Shown: positions 8,726 to 17,478 of the stretch, one piece after another
Layout: each line of letters begins with the position of its first letter
Position numbering within the stretch: the first letter of the stretch is position 1
DNA from: CAWUKT01 sp963923035
GTDB taxonomy: Bacteria; Bacteroidota; Bacteroidia; J057; JADKCL01
Direction: 5' to 3'
Length of the DNA stretch: 64,000 nt
Assembly (NCBI GenBank): GCA_963923035.1
Contig: CAWUKT010000034.1
Span: forward strand, 1 to 64,000
Position numbers and translations under genes: made by a program
The notes under the pieces: generated by a model
Told to the model about the DNA's origin: nothing
Database searches by the model: none
The model's input: the letters and a program-made list of their open reading frames with translations, nothing else

Positions 8726-10144
8726 TTACTTCCCGGTCACCAAAAACTTCTGGTGGAGAGCACGGCCCGACGACGTGGTGAGCCTGCTAATATACATCCC
8801 TCCCGGAAATTCCTCCGGGTTCAGGTCGATGGTCGAAATGCCTTCCGACAGCGGCCGGTGGTAGACCTCCCGACCCGAGAGATTGAGGATGCTCAATTCA
8901 CCTGCTTCATTGCTGTGGAAATTGATTTCCTGGCCCTGGAGGGGATTTGGCCAGACCCGGAAATCGGGGGACAGGCCCAGTCCATCGTCTTCCTCTTGCT
9001 TGGAACCATTTTGCAGGGCCTCCTGGCAAGCGGGGCATTCCGGCTTTTGGATGGAGTTGAAATTGCCGATCTGCATCTCCGTACCCGGGTCTTCGGTCTG
9101 GATTTCGCCGATGACTTCGTTGCCATCTCCGATGATGACCCAGTCACAGTTGATATTGGCGTGGACCGTCGAATTGAAGGTGATGGTCACCTGGGCCGAG
9201 CGGATGAAGATGTCGCAGAGGACACCGCCGCCCCCGCCGTATTTGAGGGTGCCCCCGGCGATGGTCAGGTTCTCGATGTTATAGTAGTCGTTGTAGAGGA
9301 ACAGAGTCGCCCCGTTGGTCACCGTTACATTGCCGTAGTTGCCCGCGTCCAGGACACCCTCGTCCCCGCCGGTCAGGAAGATATTTTGTTCTCCGTAGAC
9401 AGCTTCATCTTCCGGCACGCACTGTCCGACATTGCCCATCGGCCCAGTAGTAATGCCCATCTGATTGGAGGGAATTCCACTCGTCGTCGTGCAGCCGTTC
9501 AGGTTATAGTCGAGGCCGAACAGTTCGACATTGTTCTTCCCGGTGATGACATTGTTCGGAGCCGCCTGGAGTTTACGTCCCCGGACCCAACCATTCACGC
9601 GGTTGCGGGGCCCCATGCAAATATCACCGGAGCTGGGATTGGCCAGGACCGGACCGCCAATCTTATTGCCCTTGCCCATCACGATCCCGCCACTCGAGCG
9701 GAGCACATAAGCCGTCGAGTCATTGATTTGGCTGAAATCGGAGCAGGAAGCGGGTCCCACCACAATGGTATTGAGGTGGCCGAAGTTCGCGCCGAGGGGC
9801 GAGGTATAAACCTGCCCGTTGTAGGTGAGGTAAAAATCGGAGCCGCCATCTCCATTGGAGTCGAGGAGATCGCCTTTCACGCAGCCCCCGGACGGGACGC
9901 AGACATTGTAATTCAAGGTCGAGTTGGGGGGCAGATTGGTCGGGGAAACGCTGAACAGGACATTGCCGGTGGCCAGTTCGTAGAGGTTAAAGGTCGTTTG
10001 TTGGGGTTGTGCATCGGTCACAATGGTGATGCTCATGGAAGTGGTTCCGGTCGGACACTGCTGGGCGTGCGAATAGCCCCCGATGCAGAGCACGGCGGCC
10101 AAAACCAGGAAAAATTTTCGAAGAAGGTTGGAAGTAGAGTTCAT
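8726..10144 (-). CDS. Large T9SS-secreted protein of unknown function
   Basis: This 472-residue protein starts with a signal peptide (MNSTSNLLRKFFLVLAA, ending SHAQ) and ends in a T9SS sorting domain (FRVWPNPLQGQEINFHSNE, final strand ALHQKFLVTGK). The middle is rich in Gly, Asn, Thr and Val, with a DSNGDGGSD stretch that resembles a calcium-binding loop and several Cys residues. It looks like a beta-rich surface protein; I do not recognise a catalytic domain. ATG at 10144 is chosen because the signal peptide starts there; the frame stays open further upstream without one. It is followed by the CHAT gene 29 bases downstream, so co-transcription is possible. Confidence 0.75.
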   Translation of the reverse strand: MNSTSNLLRKFFLVLAAVLCIGGYSHAQQCPTGTTSMSITIVTDAQPQQTTFNLYELATGNVLFSVSPTNLPPNSTLNYNVCVPSGGCVKGDLLDSNGDGGSDFYLTYNGQVYTSPLGANFGHLNTIVVGPASCSDFSQINDSTAYVLRSSGGIVMGKGNKIGGPVLANPSSGDICMGPRNRVNGWVRGRKLQAAPNNVITGKNNVELFGLDYNLNGCTTTSGIPSNQMGITTGPMGNVGQCVPEDEAVYGEQNIFLTGGDEGVLDAGNYGNVTVTNGATLFLYNDYYNIENLTIAGGTLKYGGGGGVLCDIFIRSAQVTITFNSTVHANINCDWVIIGDGNEVIGEIQTEDPGTEMQIGNFNSIQKPECPACQEALQNGSKQEEDDGLGLSPDFRVWPNPLQGQEINFHSNEAGELSILNLSGREVYHRPLSEGISTIDLNPEEFPGGMYISRLTTSSGRALHQKFLVTGK

Positions 10145-10241
10145 AACGGTTGGGATTGGAGGTTGGTGGTTGTTGGAACGAGGTTGGATTGAGGACGGTG
10201 GCGGGGCAGTCAATCGCCCCGCCACGTCCGCGTTCCAACCG

Positions 10242-12071
10242 TTAATTTTGATTGATTATCTTTTCGATGGCCACAAGTTCGTCAGCGGTGACTTTGACTA
10301 CAAGTACGCCAGCGGGCATGTCCTTGGTGGAGAGTTGGAATTCAGGCTGGGCAGCCTTTTCCTCGCAGGAGACCTGGGTGAGCTTCCGGCCCTGGAGATC
10401 GAAGACCTCTACGGTCACCGGAGTTCCTTCCGGCACGTCCACCCGGATGTTCAGCATATCCTTCACCGGATTCGGCCACGCATTGATTTGGAGGACATCC
10501 GAACCAGCTTCGGCGGGAGCTGCCTTGCGAATCCGCAGGACCGGAGAGAAGCCCACGCTGCGGTCAAAGTCCCGGGAGCCCTGGTAGTTCCAGTCGGTAT
10601 GCAGTTCGCAGATGTCAGCCGCGAGGACCAGGCGTCCCATAGCGGAGGCATAAGCGCCAGCGGCGAGGTAAGCCTTCGCATCGGCGAGGTACTGGGAAAC
10701 CTGCTGGCACTGGATGCCGAAGGTGCTGCCGTCACCGGAGGCGACCATGCGGGCTTCGGCGTCGGTCACAAAGTCCATCGCTGCCTGGACAACGGTCGGC
10801 AAGGTGGAGTCGACCGGGCCGATATAGGTCGCAGCATTCATCAGGTGGACCACGGCCTCTTCTGCGTCTTCAACCGGCTTCTTGACCAACTGGGAATCGA
10901 TAACCGTCGACATGGCGTGCTCAGTATTTCTCAGGGCGCCGTAGGCGGCTTTCAGGTGGATCACACCGGGGCTCGTGGCAAACTGACCAATCAGGCCTTG
11001 GGTCTCACCGGCTGCGTAGGCAATGTCATCGGCCGGAGAAAAGGGGCCGGGCCAGGTGAGGAGCGCAGCGCGGATCGCAGGACGCAGGGTTTCGACCGTC
11101 GCGTCGTAGGTAGTACCGCCGGTATAGGCGTCAGCTGCGTCGACAAAGGCACCGAAGGTGTACAGCCGCTTGTAAGCTCCGCTGTAAGTCGGCAGCTGAA
11201 TCAAGCCCCCGAGGGTAATGTAGCGGTCGCCATTGCCACAGGTCCAGCTTCCGGCCTTGTAGATATAGTACAGCTTGGCGTAAAAGGCCGGCAGGATGCC
11301 GTTACGACCCGTCGCCGCCGCTTCTTCATTCACCACCGTATTGAAGTAATTGTTGCTCTCGTTAAGCATGAGGTCCTTCAACTGGATCCGGTGATTGTTG
11401 TCGAGGATTGAATTGCCGGCCAGGACGGTATAGAGACGCTCCAGGTCCAACAAGGTCAGGGTATTGGGATTGGCACCGCAGGCCCCGACACAACCAAACT
11501 TGGTATTGAGGTTGGTCTGGGTCATGCCGAGCGTACCGCTCCCCCAGGCATTCATGGCATTTCGCCCTACGGCCGCGGGATTCGGGTCCATCGGGTTGAT
11601 CTCTTGCCCGGCTTCCTGCTGTACGGAGTTCGTGGCCGCGTTGCTGGAGTTCACCATCATTTGCTCCAAGGTAGTTTCGAGGGTTTGTAGGTTCGTGGTG
11701 CAGTTGCCGCTGTTGGTGGCGTCGGAGCAATTGGAGCTACCGGAGCAGGGATCGGTGTTCTTGTTCAGCGTCCAGGTTCCGTTCTGAACCAAAGCCATCG
11801 CGTAGAAATGTTCGAAGACTTTGATGGAAGAAGCGGGGTAATAGACAAAGGAAGAGTTGCGGCTGAAGGAGGCCGAGTTGGCGCCGATGCGGCGGACGCG
11901 GTATCCAAAGGTGCCGCCCGTGGTTCCGGCCTGGAAGATGGCGTTGGCGTCGGCATTGGCCTGGGCCTTGACTTCGCCGGGGTTCCAGAGCAGGCCCATG
12001 ATCAGGAGGGCCAGGACCGCCAGCAGGCGCCGGCGGGAAGTGGTTGTTTGGGTGTGGTGGTAAGTTTTCAT
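10242..12071 (-). CDS. Secreted class-A beta-lactamase-like serine hydrolase with T9SS domain
   Basis: The 609-residue precursor has a twin-Arg-containing but otherwise ordinary signal peptide (SRRRLLAVLALLIMGLL, cleavage after VKAQ). Residues 79-84 (PASSIK) give the SxxK serine/lysine pair of penicillin-binding proteins and class A beta-lactamases. SSN at 142-144 sits where the SDN motif is expected; I cannot find a clear KTG. The C-terminus is a T9SS sorting domain (INAWPNPVKDMLNIRVDVP). The protein is much longer than a true beta-lactamase (about 290 residues), so the added region of about 250 residues must do something else. Antibiotic resistance should not be assumed. It lies upstream of the gene ending at 8726 in the same direction. 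Confidence 0.7.
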   Translation of the reverse strand: MKTYHHTQTTTSRRRLLAVLALLIMGLLWNPGEVKAQANADANAIFQAGTTGGTFGYRVRRIGANSASFSRNSSFVYYPASSIKVFEHFYAMALVQNGTWTLNKNTDPCSGSSNCSDATNSGNCTTNLQTLETTLEQMMVNSSNAATNSVQQEAGQEINPMDPNPAAVGRNAMNAWGSGTLGMTQTNLNTKFGCVGACGANPNTLTLLDLERLYTVLAGNSILDNNHRIQLKDLMLNESNNYFNTVVNEEAAATGRNGILPAFYAKLYYIYKAGSWTCGNGDRYITLGGLIQLPTYSGAYKRLYTFGAFVDAADAYTGGTTYDATVETLRPAIRAALLTWPGPFSPADDIAYAAGETQGLIGQFATSPGVIHLKAAYGALRNTEHAMSTVIDSQLVKKPVEDAEEAVVHLMNAATYIGPVDSTLPTVVQAAMDFVTDAEARMVASGDGSTFGIQCQQVSQYLADAKAYLAAGAYASAMGRLVLAADICELHTDWNYQGSRDFDRSVGFSPVLRIRKAAPAEAGSDVLQINAWPNPVKDMLNIRVDVPEGTPVTVEVFDLQGRKLTQVSCEEKAAQPEFQLSTKDMPAGVLVVKVTADELVAIEKIINQN

Positions 12072-12502
12072 CTTGAATTGCAAATGGGTTTCTGGTTTCA
12101 GTGAATGACGGCCGCCTTGTTGGACCGTTCATCCCTTTATGGCCCGGGAACCCGGGAAGTAACCCACCGCGGAAAGTTTTTTTCTGTTTTTTTATTTTCC
12201 AACCATCAACCCACTCTCCTACAAGGACTTACCACTCGAACCATGCTCCAATCTTTTTTATTTTCCACTTCTCAGATTTGCATTTCTCCCCTCCTTTCCT
12301 CCCCCTTCTGAAAATCAATTCTCTTCCGTCGTCCCTGCCCCTACGGCCCCAGGCAATTGACCGGGACATTTGCCGAACTCAAATCCCGATCTGTTCAATT
12401 CACTGATTTCCCTCCTCCCTACCTTTGAGGCGACCGTTAATTTTGCCCTGATTTCACCTCACCCACCAGTATGTTGATCACCACCTCTACCCCCTGTACC
12501 CC
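12072..12502. other. Gene-free divergent intergenic region with a candidate promoter
   Basis: About 430 bases separate two divergent genes. I see no gene. The plus-strand box TACCTTTG at 12420-12427 matches the Bacteroidota -7 consensus and lies about 75 bases before the gene at 12503; no clear -33 TTG is present at the right distance. The tract between 12180 and 12420 is rich in CTTT and CCTC runs. Confidence 0.5.
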
Positions 12503-13099
12503 ATGAAAAGGCTTCTCCTCCTATTGAGCCTGCTGGCGGCCCTCAACGGACCCCACCTCTACGCCCAAACCGAGGCGCCCAAGCTCCAGCTGTCCGCCGA
12601 AACCGATCTCATGGCCTATACCAGCCTCGGCGGATTCAGCCTCTGGGGCACCGCCCAGTACCACAAGAACCGGGCTTCCCTCGCCTTCGTGAATTATCCC
12701 AACCGCTACCGCGGTATTTATGAGGATACCGGCATCCGCGAGGACGACCGCTTCCTTCGATTGGCCCTCTGGCGCTACTGGAACGACAAGCACCACGTCT
12801 TCTATGGCCTCAACACCGAATACCATTGGGTTCGGCTGAAAGAAGACGACAATACCGAGGAACTGAAGGATACCAAGCTCAAACTGGGCCTGATTGTCGG
12901 GTACCACTGGCATCCCTTCCGCGACAACGAAAATGCCCTCCGAAACCTCTCCTTCTCCATCTGGGCGGGTCCGGCCTTCAACGTCGCGAATTACAACCTC
13001 GCCCGGGTCTTCGAACAGACCGGCAGCGTCTACAATATCCCCGCACTCCTCGAACCTTCCATCGGTATCAATGTCAGTTATACCCTCTACCGCAAATAG
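12503..13099 (+). CDS. Probable outer-membrane beta-barrel protein, unknown function
   Basis: The 198-residue protein has a signal peptide (MKRLLLLLSLLAAL, cleavage likely after LYAQ). The mature part alternates hydrophobic and polar residues with many aromatic residues (WGTAQYHKN, LRLALWRYWND, HVFYGLNTEYHWVRL) and ends SIGINVSYTLYRK with a late aromatic residue, a pattern of small outer-membrane barrels. No enzyme motif is visible. It ends 38 bases before a lipoprotein gene in the same direction, and the two are probably co-transcribed. Likely a membrane-embedded partner of that lipoprotein, but this is inference. Confidence 0.65.
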   Translation: MKRLLLLLSLLAALNGPHLYAQTEAPKLQLSAETDLMAYTSLGGFSLWGTAQYHKNRASLAFVNYPNRYRGIYEDTGIREDDRFLRLALWRYWNDKHHVFYGLNTEYHWVRLKEDDNTEELKDTKLKLGLIVGYHWHPFRDNENALRNLSFSIWAGPAFNVANYNLARVFEQTGSVYNIPALLEPSIGINVSYTLYRK

Positions 13100-13137
13100 C
13101 CATGTTCGATCCCCAATTCATGCTCCCGAATCCTCCC

Positions 13138-14430
13138 ATGAAAACCCTCCTCGTTCTCCTGTGCATGGCTTCCCTGCTGACCTTCAGTGGGTGCATCGAA
13201 ACCATTACTGAAGCCGCCGTCTACAACGACAACCTGGCCGGAGCCGATTACTGGTCCGACCAACCCGAAATCCTTTCCGCCGGACTCGGCTTCTGTGACA
13301 TCGTCGCCGCCGACGTCGACGAGTTGGACGAGGCCACTGTCCTCTCCCTCGGAGGAGCCTGGCTGTCGGATCTCTCCTGTGCCGAGGCCGATGATGCCGC
13401 CCTGCGTACAGCCGCCAGCGTCGACCAGGCCGTCGATTGGCTGTACATCGGAGAAGCCGACCACAGCGCCTTGCTCGACGGAGCCCTTGCCCTCGATGGG
13501 TTGCCCATTGTATTCAGCTGGCCCGTCCTGACCCAAAACATTCACCCCACTGACTTTCAATTCACCCTCAATACGGGAGAGGTCGTCACTCCGATGTACG
13601 CCGGCGGATATCCCAACCTGGAATACAATGAGCGGAACTGTGTGGTCGTCTTCGGGGAGTTGGGCAATAAACTTCCGAGCAGTGATCCCGGGGCCCGCTT
13701 CCCCGTTCGTTGTGAGGTGGTGGACGATGGGACGCCTCTGCAATTGGTGGGTCCGGGCAACCGGGTGGTAAGTGCGGTCGGCATGTCCTGGGAAACGACC
13801 TCGAGTCCTTACGACCCGAACAATGGCCCGCGCCTCGTTGGGGCCAAGCTGAATTATTGTGGCGACCGCCCCATTGGGGAAGGCGTCGGAGGCAGCCTCA
13901 TTCTGGAACAGGACATGCCCAATGACGAATTTGCCTTGTACGGTGGGGGCGATTTCCGGCTGCGGATGCTGACCACCGGCGGATTTTCCCCCGACGGCAT
14001 CCGGGGGGTGAAGCCGACCGACTACGCGAAGTTCTTCCGCATCCACGTGGAGGGCCCGAACGGAACGACGGTGACGCTGGACGAACCGGGGGTGACCTAC
14101 GATGTATTGGGCGGCCAATTGACGGTGATCGGTTTGTCGGACCTCGGATTGGCGGAGACCAGCTACGACGATTGCTACGTCGAAGACCGCGACAATTACA
14201 TCGACATCATCCTCGAAGGCGACGAAGCCGCGGCCCGCAACATCACCTTCCTGGAGATTCCGAGTCTGGCGGGCGGTTACCAGGCCTTCTACAATCCCGG
14301 CGGTCCGGGCACGACGCCGACGCCGGGCGAGTCCTATTCGCAGCCCGGTCCCGCGGATTTGGAGCCGGTGATCATCGCCCTCGATGATCCCATGCGGGTC
14401 AATTACGATGGTGCCCGCCACGGGGATTGA
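13138..14430 (+). CDS. Acidic surface lipoprotein, unknown function
   Basis: ATG at 13138 starts a 430-residue protein with a lipoprotein signal peptide (hydrophobic run then LTFSGC, lipidated Cys at about residue 19). The mature protein is very acidic and Gly/Pro-rich, with segments such as VDDGTPLQLVGPGNRVVSAV, and beta-strand character throughout. No catalytic motif is recognised. An in-frame ATG at 13102 would add 12 residues and displace the signal peptide, so I reject it. It follows the beta-barrel candidate closely; the pair may form a two-gene envelope unit. Downstream there is no gene for over 1 kb. Confidence 0.65.
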   Translation: MKTLLVLLCMASLLTFSGCIETITEAAVYNDNLAGADYWSDQPEILSAGLGFCDIVAADVDELDEATVLSLGGAWLSDLSCAEADDAALRTAASVDQAVDWLYIGEADHSALLDGALALDGLPIVFSWPVLTQNIHPTDFQFTLNTGEVVTPMYAGGYPNLEYNERNCVVVFGELGNKLPSSDPGARFPVRCEVVDDGTPLQLVGPGNRVVSAVGMSWETTSSPYDPNNGPRLVGAKLNYCGDRPIGEGVGGSLILEQDMPNDEFALYGGGDFRLRMLTTGGFSPDGIRGVKPTDYAKFFRIHVEGPNGTTVTLDEPGVTYDVLGGQLTVIGLSDLGLAETSYDDCYVEDRDNYIDIILEGDEAAARNITFLEIPSLAGGYQAFYNPGGPGTTPTPGESYSQPGPADLEPVIIALDDPMRVNYDGARHGD

Positions 14431-14822
14431 TCCCGGGCTCCGATGAATCGTCCGTAGAGGCGACGGAGGCCGGATCTGGTAGGGATTGATTTCCGATGGA
14501 TCCCGATTCACCCGGTTGTTTGAAGCATGAATTGAGCGGTTGGCTTGGTTCATGCTTCTCTTTTGAAGCGGAGTTGGGATGGGAGGGGGATGGAAAGAAT
14601 ATGCCAATTGGAAAATGGAGGGAATGCGGAAATGGAAAAATAGAATTGGGTAAATGTAGAGTGTGTGGAGGCAGGCAAATGGATCGGCAGGGTCCAGGGG
14701 GTACCTCTCAGGGAGGGTGAATTCGGTTTCGAGGTGGGGGAAGGGAAAAAATGGGGAAATGGAAGCAATGGGAAAATGAAAAAATGGGAGACACAGCTGA
14801 ATTGGAAGGGGGAAAATGAGAT
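14431..14822. other. Gene-free tract leading into repeat DNA
   Basis: No supportable gene is present. From about 14560 the DNA becomes purine-rich (GGAAATGG, GGGAAAATG runs) and merges into the AATTC-type repeats. Open frames on either strand have low-complexity proteins with no family resemblance. Confidence 0.5.
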
Positions 14823-15300
14823 TTAATTCGGTTTGGAGGTAGGGGGTATTCGGGTAAGAGTGTGGGGGCCCCTGCCTCCAACCCAAATAGAATTCGGGTC
14901 AGAGGTCAATTCGCCCACCTCTGACCTTAATTCATTCGGCTTTGGGGGCAATGAATTCGCTGAAAAGGTCAATTCATTCGCCGTGGAGGTCAATGTTATT
15001 CGGATAAATGGCATTTTTATTTGGGTTGGAGGTGGGGGGAGAGTAGCAACGAGGTGGAGGGGGGGACCTATTTGGTAAATAGAATTATGGTTGAAGGTGA
15101 ATACAATTAGGGTTGGAGGTGGGTGAATTCGGTTTGGAGGTGGGGTCATTGAGGTCCGGGGCGAATTCAATGGGGTCGATGGGCAATGGGATTGAGGAAA
15201 AAGGTTCGTGAATAAAGGGATGGGGAGAATGAATGGAGGGCATGGGCGAGTTGATTGGGGTTGGAGGTGGGTGAATTAGGGTCGGGGGCGAATTCGCCCG
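14823..15300. repeat. Degenerate AATTC-anchored repeat and hairpin cluster
   Basis: Short motifs AATTCGG, GGAGGT and GAATTCG recur many times at irregular spacing. Two clear hairpins are present: TTGGAGGTAGGGG (14833-14845) with CCCCTGCCTCCAA (14869-14881), one wobble pair; and GGTCAGAGGT (14897-14906) with ACCTCTGACC (14917-14926), perfect 10-bp arms. Further copies such as GGTTTGGAGGTGGG near 15131 lack a partner. This looks like an old, decayed family of structured repeats and not coding DNA. A cluster at 50.15-50.4 kb shares the AATTCGGGTCA core. Confidence 0.6.
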
Positions 15301-15306
15301 CCCCAG

Positions 15307-15460
15307 CTTTCGGGGAAGTTACTTCCACGAAACGAACACGGGGCCGCCAGGCCGCCCATTGGACATATTGGTGGAAGCAATAACCACCAAAGCGATCCCG
15401 GTTAAAACGCACTTTCGTGGAACTTAGTTCCACGAAAAATCAACCCGGCCGCAAGGCCGC
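15307..15460. repeat. Upstream part of the 105-bp palindromic repeat array
   Basis: Two units begin at CTTTCG 15307 and 15412, exactly 105 bases apart. Each has the A palindrome (CTTTCGTGGAA...TTCCACGAAA; the first copy has a GGGGAA mismatch), followed by a GC-rich inverted repeat (GGCCGC-AAGGCCGCCC in the second). Between them lies a degraded B palindrome, ATTGGTGGAAGCAATAACCACC. The same family resumes at 16800 beyond the gene at 15617. The units here are the more diverged ones. Confidence 0.8.
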
Positions 15461-15616
15461 CCAATGGGCATCCTACCAGAACCATTTCCCACCCCTCCAC
15501 CATTGCCCTGCCCCTCGCCCATGCTCCCGGAACCATGTCAACCATCCTTTGAATTTGTCATCCAATTTTGCCGGGAATCGGTTATTTTTGAGTATCAAGT
15601 AGCAACCCTAAACCAC

Positions 15617-16732
15617 TTGAAAACTGTGCGAACCTGTATTGTAGCCTTGTTGACTTTGCTCTTGGGAAATCTTGTTGTTGCGCAAACGGAACCGACTCCG
15701 GATGAAAGTGCCCAATTCTCCAAATTCCTTCTGGAAGGTGGGCAATTGTATGCATTGGACCGGACGGGACTGCTCCATGTCTGGGATGTGGACACGAAGG
15801 AAAAGGTCTTTGTGAGCCCGGAAGGCAGCATGGCCTATTCCGCCCTGGCCCGGGACAATCACGGAGGCCTCTTCCTCGGATCGGAAAAGGGCCGGATTTA
15901 CCGCCTCAACCCGGCGGACTACTCGGTGGAGGAACACCTGAAACTCAAGAAGAACCTGGCCGTCCGGGAGATGTTCTTCAATTCCAACAATGAGCTGTTC
16001 CTCATTGTCCCCTACGCCGTCTACGACCCGGTCCGCAACAAAGCCTACCGCGAATTCCCCTTCCCTTCCATCGGGGTCAGGGTCCACAAGCGCTTTCTCT
16101 TCGTCTTCAACCGCAGGGTCCGCAAGCACTTTTCCATGCCCCAATACACCTACCTCGATAGCCAGGACCGCATTTGGATGACCAGCGGCATGGGAGAATT
16201 TGGGGGGATCGTCCAAATCTTTGATACCCGGAAGCGGAAGGAGCTCCACCGGGAGATCGGCGATTTGGACTACGAGATGTTGTTTCCCCAATCGGTCTTC
16301 GAAGGGCCGGAACAAAGCATCATCATCACGTCCGGCCTCCAACATTTTATGAACTTCGGGGAGATTTTGCAGGTCGAGGAGATGAATGCATCGAGCCTGT
16401 ACGACAGTCACAAGGAGTTGGAGAAAGATTCGACTGCCCGCCTGGACGACGGGCTCTTTGTCGGCCCGGGTGCTTTCCACGCCCCGGACAACCAGGTCTA
16501 TTTCGCCACCAACAAGGGCATCTACCGCGCCTCTCTTTCCGAACCCGACCAACCCCTGGCCCCCGAATTGCTGTTCCAACCCCAACTGCGGGCGGAACGG
16601 GAACCACTGGCCATTGGCATGAAGATGGCGGTGCTCCGCATGGAGGTCACCCCGGAAAATGACCTCGTGTTCCTGACGGCCCGGGACGGCATTGGTCTTT
16701 ATAAAGATGAGGAATTGACGATGCTGAAGTAG
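15617..16732 (+). CDS. Exported beta-propeller-like protein, unknown function
   Basis: The protein has a signal peptide (CIVALLTLLLGNLVVAQ), then repeated blade-like units such as QLYALDRTGLLHVWDVD, GGLFLGSEKGRIYRLNPAD and DNQVYFATNKGIYRASL. This suggests a WD40/PQQ-type beta-propeller that scaffolds or senses. The start is uncertain: TTG at 15617 (371 residues) or GTG at 15626 both keep the signal peptide, while the ATG at 15521 would add an unlikely N-terminal extension that begins beside the repeat array. The gene is flanked on both sides by the 105-bp palindromic repeat family, which is unusual. The next genes downstream are a sigma factor and its membrane partner, so a sensory role would fit; this is inference. 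Confidence 0.7.
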   Translation: MKTVRTCIVALLTLLLGNLVVAQTEPTPDESAQFSKFLLEGGQLYALDRTGLLHVWDVDTKEKVFVSPEGSMAYSALARDNHGGLFLGSEKGRIYRLNPADYSVEEHLKLKKNLAVREMFFNSNNELFLIVPYAVYDPVRNKAYREFPFPSIGVRVHKRFLFVFNRRVRKHFSMPQYTYLDSQDRIWMTSGMGEFGGIVQIFDTRKRKELHREIGDLDYEMLFPQSVFEGPEQSIIITSGLQHFMNFGEILQVEEMNASSLYDSHKELEKDSTARLDDGLFVGPGAFHAPDNQVYFATNKGIYRASLSEPDQPLAPELLFQPQLRAEREPLAIGMKMAVLRMEVTPENDLVFLTARDGIGLYKDEELTMLK

Positions 16733-16799
16733 GTCAAGTGTCAATGGGTTCCTGGGCAGGTGGACTTTTATCCCATTCGCTTTCCCCTTACCCCTCCAG

Positions 16800-17390
16800 C
16801 TTTCGTGGAACTTAGTTCCACGAAGACGACATTGCGGCCGTAAGGCCGCCCAAGAAGCTCGTTGGTGGAACTAAGTTCCACCAAAGCGGGAATGATTACA
16901 GTACGCTTTCGTGGAAGTTGCTTCCACGAAAATCTAAACCGCCGAACAGGCGAACCCAGCAGCCCGTTGGTGGAAGCAACTTCCACCAAAGCAAAAATGA
17001 TCAAAGTGCGCTTTCGTGGAAGTTGCTTCCACGAAAATCAAAACCGCCGAACAGGCGAACCCAGCAGCCCGTTGGTGGAACTAAGTTCCACCAAAGCAAA
17101 AATGATCAAAGTACGCTTTCGTGGAACTTTGTTCCACGAAAATCAAAACCGCCGAACAGGCGGACCCAGCAGCCCGTTGGTGGAAGCAACTTCCACCAAA
17201 GCAAAAATGATCAAAGTGCGCTTTCGTGGAACTTAGTTCCACGAAAATCTAAGCCACCGAACAGGCGAATCCAGCAGCCCATTGGTGGAACCAAGTTCCA
17301 CCAAAGCAAAAATGATCAAAGTGCGCTTTCGTGGAAGTTGCTTCCACGAAAATCAAAACCGCCGAACAGGCGAACCCAGCAGCCCGTTGG
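16800..17390. repeat. 105-bp tandem palindromic repeat array (main block)
   Basis: A palindromes (CTTTCGTGGAA, three-base centre, TTCCACGAAA) start at 16800, 16906, 17011, 17116, 17221 and 17326, so the period is exactly 105 bases after the first unit. Between them, B palindromes (TTGGTGGAA, centre, TTCCACCAAAG) start near 16861, 16966, 17071, 17176 and 17281. The spacer after A carries CCGCCGAACAGGCGAACCC and that after B carries GCAAAAATGATCAAAGTGCG, nearly unchanged from unit to unit. The inner arm base switches between AAG/CTT and AAC/GTT, always keeping the pairing. The array stops about 90 bases before the sigma-factor start. It is neither a CRISPR nor a known mobile element that I recognise. 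Confidence 0.9.
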
Positions 17391-17478
17391 CAATACCAAG
17401 TACCCTCCACCCACAAAAAAATATTTTTTCCCCAAAAACGGGTTACTTTTCGGATCGAGTTTCCATCAACCAGTGACA

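Noticed and set aside
13087..14886. 599-residue minus-strand frame
   Set aside because: It is antisense to the lipoprotein gene and runs into repeat DNA; no family resemblance and no start context.
16862..17236. 124-residue frame inside the palindromic array
   Set aside because: Its 35-residue repeats follow directly from the 105-bp DNA period; nothing suggests that it is translated.
16800..17390. Reading the 105-bp array as a CRISPR array
   Set aside because: The spacers are the same from unit to unit, the units are too long, and no cas gene is present.
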